Assembly (NCBI GenBank): GCA_963682025.1
Contig: OY821519.1
Coordinates: forward strand, 67,716,025-67,780,024
Origin: Cordilura impudica
Taxonomy: Eukaryota; Arthropoda; Insecta; Diptera; Scathophagidae
Length of the DNA stretch: 64,000 nt
Direction: 5' to 3'
The translations under genes and the position numbers were made by a program. This document shows positions 54,840-64,000 of this stretch, piece by piece. Within the stretch, counting starts at the first letter, position 1. The number at the start of each line of letters is the position of its first letter. The notes beneath the pieces are model-generated. The model made no database searches, was not told the origin of the DNA, and worked only from the letters and a program-made list of their open reading frames with translations.

Positions 54840-55680
54840 TCAAACATAGATATCGAAATTAAAACGTCCCGACAATTTTATCAGCTTGAATTAATAATTT
54901 TTCAGTAACGTTTGCCTCACATATGGCCAAAATACTTTTTACATTGTCTGCTAAATGCTACAAAAATGAAGTTTTAATAACATCGGTACTAACTTTGCTC
55001 CCAGAGAGGAACTTCATTCGATGTAAGTAGTGGGAGAGCTTAAGATCTCCAATTTCAATACCACTGAATAAACACTTTAATCTTTGTTCAGCAGATTCAG
55101 CAAGTGCATCCATTATGCGTTTTTTATGTGTTTAATATTTTCCAGAAGCTGGTGGAAACACAACAATGTTCATCTGTGATGCTTAGTTTTTATTATTTAT
55201 TTTTACGTTTATATTTTTAATAATTTATGTTTTGAACCCTAATGTTTATATAAAAAAAAATATGAGAAATGTTAAAAAGAAGAAGTTGGCAAATCCCAAC
55301 GAAACGTTGGAGAAAAAATGAAAAAATAATCTTTTATTTATATCTTGAAATAACCTTGGAAGCCCGTCGGATATATAAGTTCTGAATATTCGTTAAATAG
55401 CAATGTCTTTAACCAAAAGCAATACCGATTGATATAAATTCATTTTCAAATAGTTGATTGTATCTTGCCATTTACCACAACTTCGTAAACTTGCTTCAGC
55501 TTGAAGAAACCAAATTTAAGGTTCATCCTTCTAAAATTCAGGAAGTTTTGGCATTTTAACTGATGAAATTTTTAGAAAAATTTCAGATGATGTTGTTGGT
55601 TGAACTGGTTCTGCTGGCGGTTGAAACTTATGTGCCTCATCAGTTGCAGTTTCATCTCCAAACACAGGCATGTTGAATGT
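54840..55680 (-). pseudogene. Ty3/Gypsy-type gag relic, interrupted
   Basis: Minus strand. The N-terminal capsid-like part starts at about 55675 (MPVFGDET), followed by KMPKLPEF(stop)KDEP and FLQAEASLRSCG, ending VKDIA near 55385. The C-terminal part runs from about 55165 to 54850: SGKY, MDALAESAEQRLKCLFS, GDLKLSHYLHRMKFLSG, ILAICEANVTEKLLIQADKI. These blocks match LTR-retrotransposon gag of insects. About 210 bp of unrelated sequence separates the parts. Several stops. No pol, LTR or primer-binding site was seen nearby, so it is an isolated fragment. Confidence 0.65.
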
Positions 55681-56252
55681 TGCGTATTGTTTTAAAGGTC
55701 ACTAGTTATAAATAATTATAAAATAACACTGTGGAACAAATTCAGGTTAGCAAAAGTTAAGTCGATACTGAGAGTGAGGGGTGAAAATAGAGGCTAAATT
55801 AGAAGACCCGTATCGTTTGTTTATGTTAGTTCGAATTTTTTTTTTTAATCGGCAGTCAAATGCCGATTTTCAGCATATTGTTTATATGGTTTTTTGGCTA
55901 TAACTCGTCGACTAATTGATATTTTTCAATCTGTAAAAGCCAAGTTATTGCTATAGACCTGTGCATCAATTAAAATTTTTTAAAAAATTGAGTTAGAAAA
56001 TTTTTGTGGTGCTTATAAAGCAAAATGTTGGAAAAATTATTTTTTTTCTTGCTTTTTGAAAATATTTTCCACAAACCTAAGTCTTTTTTGCTTTCTGTTT
56101 GATCTACAATATGCTTCTCAGTTTCTTCAATAAATTTCAATAAGTTTGTTTGTTATTTTTTTGGCCAAGTTATTTAAATTATATATGATTTTGGTTAAGC
56201 TAATTGGGCCTATTATATTAATGTAAATAAAAAACATTTTATTACATATTTC

Positions 56253-56289
56253 TCCCAACGTTTCGTCAATTTCTTGTTGACATCTTCAG
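56253..56289 (-). ncRNA. Hammerhead-ribozyme-like motif, tentative
   Basis: On the minus strand the order is CTGAAGA, T, GTCAA, loop CAAGAAA, TTGAC, GAAAC, GTTGGGA. CTGANGA and GAAA are the two conserved core strands of the hammerhead, and GTCAA/TTGAC forms a 5-bp stem II. One unpaired U sits after the first core strand, and I did not find a partner for stem III or the cleavage site. A related CCCAACGAAACGTTGG occurs at 55302-55317. It could be a decayed remnant of a ribozyme-bearing retroelement, or chance. Confidence 0.25.
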
Positions 56290-56545
56290 GGGTTTGTAAT
56301 TTCCAATTAATTTTTTCACATTAAATTATAAATTGCTTACATAAAACAAAAAACATAAAACATTTAACATATACTAAAATTAAATTAAACACACAACTTA
56401 AAATAATATCACAGTTTTTCCTTCATTTCATTTGAAAAGAAAACAATCGTAATACAAAACTTGAAAAAGAAATTATAAAAATATGGAAAAAAATATATTT
56501 TTGAAATGTTAGTTCAGAAAAGTTTTAAGTAAAAAATTAAATAAA

Positions 56546-56740
56546 TTAAATTAATGATTTGGCCAGTTGCCATTTAGCAGGCGGCTGTGGATCAACAGCA
56601 CTGCTCTCTCTAATATCTTGGTCATCGTCATCATCATCAGACATCCGCTTCGGCAGAGTTTCGAGTCTTAACTGAATCTTAATTTTTGAAATTAATTCGC
56701 TTGTACGAAATAAAAAAAAATCGCTACGTGTGCGGTGGTT
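56546..56740 (-). pseudogene. Short acidic C-terminal coding remnant
   Basis: Minus-strand frame ending at TAA 56546-56548: RTSELISKIKIQLRLETLPK, then RMSDDDDDDQDIRESSAVDP, then QPPAKWQLAKSLI. About 55 codons with non-random composition (acidic run, proline pair) inside the long-inverted-repeat element. It has no upstream ATG context of its own apart from the Met in RMSDD. I read it as the C-terminus of a lost transposase. Family not recognised. Confidence 0.35.
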
Positions 56741-57293
56741 GGAAACAAAAAAGTTGTTTTACTAATTCCTAATTCTTGGAACTTCCCCTTTTAATTACTT
56801 CTACCTAAATCGCTGTTTATTTAATGGTTTTGGGATTTTTAACGCAAATAATCGATTAAGACCATTTTCTTTTCAAACGAAGTTTATTGAAGAAACCGAG
56901 ATCAAACAGAAAGCAAAAAAGACTTAGTTTTGTGGAAAATATTTTCAAAAAGCATGAAAAAATAATTTTTCCAACATTTTGCTTCATAAGCACCACAAAA
57001 ATTTTCTGAATCAATTTTTTACAAAATTTTGGTTGTTGCACAGGTCTCTAGCAATAATTTGGCTTTTACAGATTGAAAAAATATCAATTAGTCGACGAGT
57101 TATAGCCAAAAAACCATATAAACAATATGCTGAAAATCGGCATTTGACTTCAAAGTTCGAAGGTCGGTTAAAAAAAAAATTCGAACTAACATAAACAAAC
57201 GCCGCGATACGGGTCTTCTAATTTAGCTTCTATTATCACCCCTCACTCTCAGAATCGACCTAACTTTTGCTAACCTGAATTTGTTCCACAGTA

Positions 57294-59150
57294 TAATTGT
57301 AGAACTTAAGTGATTGCATTTTTATTAAAAGTCTTTTACATTCTATGAAATGAAATTGGCACAGTTTATATTACTAAAGTTCATTTACTTCTTTTGGCAT
57401 CAATTTAAAGTGCCTATAACAGAGGGTTATTATTTCCAAAAAAAAGTTTTTTGGAATCTGTTTATAATGTTTCAACATATCACATTGTTCTTTAGTAGTC
57501 CTTTATGCTAAGTTATTGGGAATGCTAGGGAATAGAGAAACCACCACGTCTTTTCAAAACTATAGATTCTACTTTTATAAATTTTAATCTAAAAGTAGAC
57601 AATGTTATTAAAAATATGTATTTAAATCGGTAAAAACATTAAAATAAAAATTTAACCATCTATAAAAAAAAAAATTGTTTCTTGTATTCAAAATTTCGAT
57701 ACATTTTTTCTATATAAAATGAGGAAAGAAAATTTTAGATATTATGTGAATTTTTTATTTTTTTTTTGTTTTTTGCACTCTGTACTGAAATAGGGTATCC
57801 GAAAATACAACATTTAACAGGCTCATGTCGTCCTTTATAATTGTTACATACGTTTCTGCCATTTCAGATTATCACGTTAGAAGACACTATTGTTATTAGT
57901 TATATTGTTGACATATCCCACTGTGCGTAGGATGTGATATTCGATTTTCATTTCTTGATGAAAATCGATTATTTTCATTGCCTATTTAAAGTTCCAAGAT
58001 GTCTGAGAGAGCGTTACGAATTTAAAATTTAAATCAGAAACGCTACTGCACTACTGAGTGTGTCTACATTTATAAGAAATGATCCCAGTTCATGTGACTT
58101 TTAAATGGTGATATTATAGGCTGGGTAAATTTGCCATTGATGACATATCTCATAAGTTCTGTAGAAGGTCATGAGGGAATATTTTCCTCGAAAATGTTAT
58201 TGCCATGACAGGCCATAGGATGACCAGTACCTAGGATTCTTCCCATAGGATACTGAAGACAAATCAGAGGTAATTAGAAACACTTGATTTTGGCACTTTT
58301 ATCAAAAAAAAAAATGACAGCCACTAATTCTTAATACAGAATAATTTATAAATGAGTAATAGGTTGCAAATGTAAATGAAAAATGGCTTAATAGCATTAA
58401 TCTATTATTTCTAGGCTGTCAATTAAACTTAGTGTAGCTAAATTCAGATATTAGATAATTTTTTAAAGACCAATGCTACCATTTTAGTCGTTAAGCCCTT
58501 ATTTATCTTCTTCCACTATCGATATCCTGTTTCTTACAGACCATATTTTAACTCCATTCTAAACAAGAGTAAGCAAGAGCAGCTAAAAACAACTTTGTCC
58601 TTTGAAACAGCTTTTTCCTAAAGATAATTTGATTTTAATAACTAGTGTAGTGCAATTGTCAGTTATTGCTGCTCTGCATTGAAGTTTCGTCATACATTTT
58701 CAGTAATTTGTTTTTCTGATGTTCGAAGTTTTCTGTTTTTTTTTTTTTTTTTTTTTTTTTTTATTTCGCTTTTACACAAATGTTATTTTTAATCATTGAC
58801 TATAAATATTATTGCAAGTGATAGCAGTAATAATAACAATAATAATAATGATGGTTATTTATCATACAATGTAAAATAAATTATGAATGATTTGTTTTTG
58901 ATTTATTTCATTTTGTTGTCAGTTTCTTATTTATTTTCAATTTATTCTTTTCATTTATTTTTTAACGTTGTTTTATGTATAAATCACCATAACTGTCATT
59001 TTATATATTTTTATAAAATACATACATATAAAGTAGTAACGGTTTTCATTTTATTTATAAAAAATATTTTTTACATAAATATTGTAGGAAAAGTATTTTA
59101 CTGCATAATAATTTATATGTTTTTTTTTTTTTTTTTAATTTAATCTCACA
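57294..59150. other. No recognisable gene
   Basis: AT-rich. A poly-T tract of about 25 bases at 58737-58762, a small AATAATAATAA run near 58835, and a Phe/Ile-rich chance ORF at 58883-59143. No repeat pair or element end found. Confidence 0.5.
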
Positions 59151-59191
59151 AATCAATTGTGACAGTCTATTTTTGCTTATTTATTTTACAG

Positions 59192-59530
59192 ATTGAATTT
59201 AACGTTGATTGATAACTCTGTGGAGGTAAGTGTCATTTTAATAAATCAATAATTAAACTAAATAAATTAAGGTGGCCTGTATTTAAAATAATTAATATAA
59301 ATATTAAATAAAAAAAATTTTTTTAGATGACCTGGGAACAGGGTTCTTGCTTTGTGTTGAGTGGTCTTCCATTTTTTTTAATAAGAAGAAATAGCCCAGA
59401 ACCTTTCAAGGGAAAACGATTGCATGATGGATACGAAGCCCTACCATGTCATATTTTTTTTAAACTCTTTTTTAACTCAATCTCTCTGTCTTTCGTGGGG
59501 CAACCCCATTCCCACTTATTCAAATGATCT
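59192..59530 (+). other. Candidate splice-bounded exons, weak
   Basis: TTTATTTTACAG precedes a 34-base segment (59192-59225) followed by GTAAGT, an exon-like arrangement. About 100 bases later TTTTTTTTAG precedes ATGACCTGGGAACAGG, which opens 66 codons (MTWEQGSCFVLSGLPFFLIR..). No family motif was recognised and AT-rich DNA produces such sites by chance. It overlaps the edge of the minisatellite. Confidence 0.2.
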
Positions 59531-60115
59531 GAAACTTGGCCAATAGTCTTGTTGTGGCTACAGATTAATTTTGAAGGAGTCAGGCACAGTCAGGCATAGT
59601 CACGCACATTCACGGAGTGATCTAAATGTCATTGCCCCTCATCCTATCGATCTGAAGCTTGGTACATACACTTGCTGTGAAAAAATATTAACTTTGACTT
59701 AGTCACGCACAGTCACGCATGGTCACGTGCAATCACGGAGAGATTTAAAATGGATTTCCCCTCATTCAGTCAATCTTAACTAGGTCGATATACTTGCTGT
59801 AAAGAAAGATCAACTTCGACATAGTCACGCACAGCCACGCATAGTCACTAAGGTGGCCCTTCATCATATGGAGGGAAAAAGGTGTTCAAACTCTCGGTCT
59901 CACCCCCTCGAAATATGCGAATAGCAAAAAAACTGAGAATACAAAGTTTTGGGCCCATCAAAAAAACATTTAGTCGTGCCTCAACGCGATTAAAAATTTC
60001 AACCGTGTTTATATGGGGAAAATATGATTAACTGTTATATGATTAACTGTCATAGACTTGTTGTGGCCAAAGATTAATTTTAAGATGGTCATACACAGTC
60101 ACGCACAGTCACGGG
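59500..60115. repeat. Minisatellite, ~121-bp unit with AGTCACGCAC sub-repeats
   Basis: Units begin at about 59578, 59701 and 59822, each with two to four copies of AGTCACGCAC/AGTCACGCAT, then TCACGGAG..GATTTAAA, CCCCTCAT, and ATACACTTGCTGT. A truncated unit precedes them (TTGTTGTGGCTACAGATTAA) and another follows near 60055-60110. The units are diverged by several per cent. Confidence 0.8.
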
Positions 60116-62778
60116 GATAGTCAAAACTCATACGCATAAGGAAACAAAGAGTTTTAATAAAAACTTGGTTTTTATGGATTAGATTATTTAGTTTAAATTT
60201 TTTTAGTTTTATTTATATTTTTATATTAATATATTTTTGATATATATATTTTTTTTATAGTCACAAGAAACATAATGCCTTTTTTAATAAAATCTTTCTT
60301 TGTGTCCAATTTTTTTATTTTTTTCTGGAAGATATTTTACCCCAAATTAACCCATCCCAGGCTTTGTTGCACCATACTGATGAATAATTTCGCGTTTAGT
60401 CCTTAAATTATGTAGTTTTTTTCGAAATCATTCTTTGGTGTGTTCTCTATTGAAATATAACAAATTTGTTACACAAAAATACAATTAAAAACAAAACAGA
60501 TAAACGAAAAAACAAACAGTAGAAATTTTTAAACCTTTTGCCCAGAGTTCAATAAAGCAATAACAATAGAAAAAGGTGTGAAAAAAATGTAAAAGATCTT
60601 AACTAGCTATATTAAATATTTATAGATTTTGAAGTTTTCTTCCAATTATTATAAAATAAAGACGAAAATAAAGTAGGAGGAGTTAATAGATGATTTTGGA
60701 GCTGTTCATAATAAATAGATCCATAACTTAATTTTGCGGCCCAGACCCCATAAAAAGAGTCAAAGGCAGGTCATTAACAATTAGAAAGTAAAACTATATG
60801 CGCGAATTGTTTGCCGACTAGCAATTTAGGCTGATCTTGGTGGTTATCATCTTGTGAGGAAACCACTGATATCAGAGAAAAATCGCAATAAAATGAAATA
60901 TTTAAACGGTCATAAAATTTGCCTATACCCACATATGTAGGTCAAACGCTTTGGGGGTTTTCCTATAATAGCTGAATACAATCGTTCTGTATAAGAATCA
61001 ACCAGCCCTCTCATATAATATTATTCCTCAGTGTTATTGTTTAGTACAGATTTTTATTGTATTGTCAACAGCATAAAAATGAATACTTTTAATGAGTTGT
61101 TATCTTTTCCTGAAGTTTTGTTAATATTTCTTCTTTGTTAAATATATAAAACATGCAAATATTAAAATTAATAACGAGTTTTTAATTGTATGATAAAATT
61201 TTTTGGTCAAAAAAAAATTTTGTTAAAATTCCATCATATTGCTTACACTATATTTCCTTCTGTTTTTATATATTATTACGGTTTATAAACGGATGTGACA
61301 AAATGATACATGCCCTCTGCACAGTGGTGTGGATGTAATTAAAGCGCATAAAGCAAATTCGATCTACATATATATGATATGGATCTTATGGGAATATAAG
61401 CAAGGACCATATATAATAGAGAATGTACAAAACGAAATTGTATCCACTTATCAAGAGGGAAAAGTTGGCTATCAACCAAAGTTGATAGATCCAGGAACAA
61501 ATGAAATGTTTATAAACCGAGATCCATGGATCCGTCCAGTGCTGAGTGTTTCTATTAAATTTTCTCTCCTCTCTGTTACGAGATTTAAATAATAACACAG
61601 GGCAACACTAATGCTGATGAAGACCTAAGTCCATAATTCACTTTTTGTGGATTGACACTGGTTCTCGCGATTTATCGCTATTGAAAAAATGAAGGAGGCT
61701 TCACCACATATTTTAGCATAACTCAGGAATGGTTAGTCCGATGTGGTTAAATATGAAAATACACAGCGAAATTACCTGCAATATATATTTACACTATTTT
61801 TTAATTAGGGCAATACTTACGGAAATATTCATAAAGTTTTTCCGTTTAAATAATTTTTTTGATGTAAAATTTAAATATTATATTTAATTTTAAGTTTTTT
61901 ATTCTTTTTAAATTCTAAAAAACGGCTATGTTGGTCACATTTAACAACGCACCCTAATGTTTACAATTTTACCCGACGCACATTGGGTTGAAAAGGGTCA
62001 AAAGTGAGGATTAATTCAAAAATTGAAATGAAAATTTTGTAATAAATTTTTATACCGGGTAACAGAGTATGAAATGGGTCATCACCTACTGTCAAAATTA
62101 TTTTTCTAAGTTATTTACTTTTCTTGCTATACTCTGTCAAAGTTCAACAATTTTTTTTTAATTTTGCTCGAAGTGGTAAAAAGTGAAAAACGAGATACTT
62201 CAAGTTTAATTTTTTTTCATTTTTTTTTTAAATTCTAACTTTTTTCAAATGTATGCATCAACTTCAGGTATTTGACTGTATTATTCAAAAAAAAATTTTA
62301 GATAAATGTTTTAGAAATATTTTTAATAATTTTTTGAAAATTGTCCTAAAAAGAGGGTATTTTTTAAAAAGAGATTGAGTTTCAACGTAATTCTTGATAC
62401 CAATACTTGCCAACGAATGTAATATTCAAGTTTTTATTAAAAGTCCCCAGTATAAAATTAAAAAAAAAAAATGCTTGAAAACACAACAGAAAAAATTTTT
62501 TTTTAGTTTTTGTTTTGTGTTTATTTTCGTAGCTGTGATTGTTATTGTTGCTGCTCTAGATGTGTAACCTAGTATTACAATAAATAATTTTAATGATCAT
62601 GCACATTATAGCGGAGCGAAAAATCGAAGCTCTGAAATTACAAAATGTTCTCGTAAAAAAAGTTTTAGAACAATATAAAAAAATTGCTGGAAACTAAAAG
62701 TGTTAAGACAGATTGCAAATAAAGTTTTCAATTTAAAAAGATGTCCTTGTCTAAACTCTGATACATAACATTTAAAAA
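60116..62778. other. No recognisable gene
   Basis: AT-rich. Opposing ORFs of 70-87 codons at 61329-61598 overlap and lack motifs; the same applies to 62606-62887 on the minus strand. Poly-A/T runs near 60250, 62150-62230 and 62460. No element ends supported. Confidence 0.5.
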
Positions 62779-63327
62779 ATGAGCAAGATACGACAACGTT
62801 TATATATGTTCTATATAAAGTTTGGCCAAATGGTTTTTCAGTCCACTCTAATGTATGTATGTACCCAAATAAAAAAACGTAAACCAAAGACAGGTTTTGG
62901 AAACTCTAATGAAGGCAACACTGCCAAACGGTTTTTTCAAAATGTAGATGTTTCTGCCAAAATCACAAAAGTTGATGCAGAAATAGTAAGATACGCCTTG
63001 TTGCCAATAGTTCAACTATCTGAGGAAGCTCAAGAAGCTAGAAATAAAGATTTTAAAAATTACAGAGAACACTATTCGCGTAAATGCTGTCGGGAGAAGT
63101 CAAATGAAGATATACTCAATAGGTTGCTTCTTAGTTCGGATCCTTTAATTACCACTAAAATCAAAACTTATGCCAAAAAAATATATAATATAACACAGGT
63201 AGCACTAGATTTATTAATTTTGCCCAAGATTTCTGATGAAGAAGAGATTAATGAAGATATTGATGACGATAATTATGAAGATGCTGATTATATTTATGAA
63301 GGTGATGATAATGCGGAGGATCCTTGA
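62779..63327 (+). pseudogene. Transib transposase C-terminal fragment with internal deletion
   Basis: KPKTGFGNSNEGNTAKRFFQ is followed by VSAKITKVDAEIV and directly by RYALLPIVQLSEEAQEARNK, then FKNYREHYSRKCCREKSNED and LLLSSDPLITTKI. An acidic C-terminus (DEEEINEDIDDDNYEDADY) ends at 63327. About 60 residues present in the other copies (the HMPSSVHKILIHG block) are missing between the first two parts. The SEEAQEARNK motif, with the Glu assigned to the active site, is intact here. The frame is open for 182 codons, but the first ~35 residues (MSKIRQRLYMF..) do not resemble the family. Confidence 0.8.
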
Positions 63328-63339
63328 TTTTAATTGTAT

Positions 63340-64000
63340 ATATATGGGGGATTTCATGTCAAGTGCACCAACTTTTGAAACCGATGTCTTCCGATCGGGA
63401 TGAAATTTGCACCAAGGTTAGTCCTATTGGATAGTAGTTCAGACACAATTTTTCAAGAAGATCGGTCCAGATCTCTCTGAGTTAGAGGGGATCAAAATTT
63501 GACATTTTGGCCAAACAGGTGTTTTTTCCCATCCTTATAACTTATTACCTGTTGTTCTTAGAAAATTTTCTCCCAAATAGTTTAGATAGCTATTTCTTCA
63601 GTATTTCGGAAAAAAATACTTAAAAAAAAAAAAAAAATTTGTAGACTTTTTTTGCTAAATTAAGCATTTTTTTCCAAAAAGGGCCTTTTTTTTTCATAAG
63701 AAAGCTTAGGATTTTTCCTTTAAGAGCTTTTTGGTCGCTTAGTGGGATGGGAGTGGGATATCTATCAAAATAAATATTTTGTAACTCAAGACAACGGTTT
63801 TTCAATTTTTCACAAATGCACTATTTTGAATTTTTTCCTATTTGTGTCTAAAACCTTACAAATAAAACTTATACTGAGAAACTAGACAAACTAAACTTTC
63901 CGAAGGTATATAACATGCCTAACTAAAATTTTATACCCTCGATACTGTAATACTCAGAATATGTTAACCTCAGGAAAAAATCGCTTTTTTTTCTATAGAC
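63340..64000 (+). repeat. Repeat R, uninterrupted copy, runs off the window
   Basis: Begins near GGGGGATTTCATGTCAAGTG, then ACTTTTGAAACCGATGTCT. It is collinear with 13121-13275 plus 18910-19400. It includes the intact target region CTGTTGTTCTTAG, where the other copy holds the I-clade LINE. No ORF is conserved between copies. It lies 12 bases after the Transib fragment stop codon. Unclassified. Confidence 0.8.

Larger units (their letters stand above)
55727..57293. mobile_element. Element with ~400-bp terminal inverted repeats, unclassified
   Basis: Left arm 55727-56130 starts CACTGTGGAACAAATTCAGG. Right arm 56862-57293 is its complement, ending CCTGAATTTGTTCCACAGTA. Identity is high across ATAACTCGTCGACTAATTGA and TTTTTGTGGTGCTTAT. 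The right arm has an extra ~20 bp near 57160. The 730-bp centre has a ribozyme-like motif (56253-56289) and a short minus-strand coding remnant (56546-56740). Target duplication unclear. Superfamily unknown. The 61-71-codon ORFs inside the right arm on both strands are not credible. Confidence 0.8.

Noticed and set aside
54973..55120. Intact retroviral or Gypsy element
   Set aside because: Only gag-like blocks with stops are present. No LTRs, protease, RT, integrase or env were found nearby.
58883..59143. Phe/Ile-rich 86-codon ORF as a membrane protein
   Set aside because: Composition follows from T-rich DNA; no family pattern or context.
61315..61330. CACAGTGG near 61319, identical to the Transib end
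   Set aside because: A 7-8-mer is expected several times in 64 kb by chance. No paired end, duplication or subterminal match was found.
1..64000. CRISPR arrays, bacterial operons or phage genes
   Set aside because: Repeats have transposon signatures. There are no regularly spaced unique spacers, cas genes or bacterial gene organisation. The sequence is plainly from an insect-like nuclear genome.

Overview
This window looks like gene-poor, AT-rich nuclear DNA of a higher dipteran insect. A calyptrate fly is my inference, from I-clade and Jockey-type LINEs, Helitrons, mini-me/DINE-1-like repeats with a GTCY microsatellite, and Tc1/mariner, piggyBac and Transib elements, all in A+T-rich sequence. 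No host gene can be called with confidence. Almost everything recognisable is a transposable element (TE), often one inserted in another, and none of the transposase or reverse-transcriptase genes is fully intact.

Layout. 1-1.8 kb: a Helitron body with iterated subrepeats and a tRNA-like segment. 2.8-5.9 kb: a young Jockey/CR1-type LINE with a 14-bp target duplication. 6.8-8.7 kb: a Tc1/mariner element whose 5' end was captured in a tandem duplication. 8.9-9.7 kb: a LINE 3' fragment of RTE type. 9.8-13.1 kb: short Helitrons in both orientations and an inverted-repeat MITE. 13.1-19.4 kb: an unclassified repeat (repeat R) split by an almost intact 5.6-kb I-clade LINE (gag, a hydrophobic middle ORF, then endonuclease/RT/RNase H). 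19.9-23.1 kb: a complete but decayed Transib (RAG1-related) transposon with CACAGTG ends, inserted in another decayed coding sequence. 24.9-25.7 kb: a near-perfect fold-back palindrome with a 13-bp flanking repeat.

26.3-28.2 kb: a second Transib copy, split by a MITE. 30-31.7 kb: a mini-me-like element carrying a tRNA-SINE and a 726-bp transposon with a 4-bp target duplication. 33-36.2 kb: a second Jockey-type LINE, split by a MITE. 36.4-42.2 kb: a cluster of mini-me-like copies with a Transib N-terminal fragment. 43.8-46.2 kb: a piggyBac with three recognisable Asp motifs. 47-48.5 kb: a 1.48-kb TTAA-flanked transposon with ~190-bp terminal repeats and an unclassified protein, sitting exactly at the centre of a palindrome. 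49.8-53.1 kb: a Helitron cluster. 53.7-57.3 kb: a second copy of the 4-bp-duplication transposon, a Ty3/Gypsy-type gag relic, and an element with ~400-bp inverted ends. 59.5-60.1 kb: a minisatellite. 62.8-64 kb: a Transib C-terminal fragment and a second copy of repeat R.

The nesting gives a relative order of events: repeat R before the I-clade LINE; mini-me before the SINE and the 4-bp-duplication element; a coding relic before Transib-1; Transib-2 before its MITE. The most interesting signals are the Transib family with RSS-heptamer-like ends, the TTAA element inside a palindrome, the fold-back element, and the long-inverted-repeat element at 55.7-57.3 kb.
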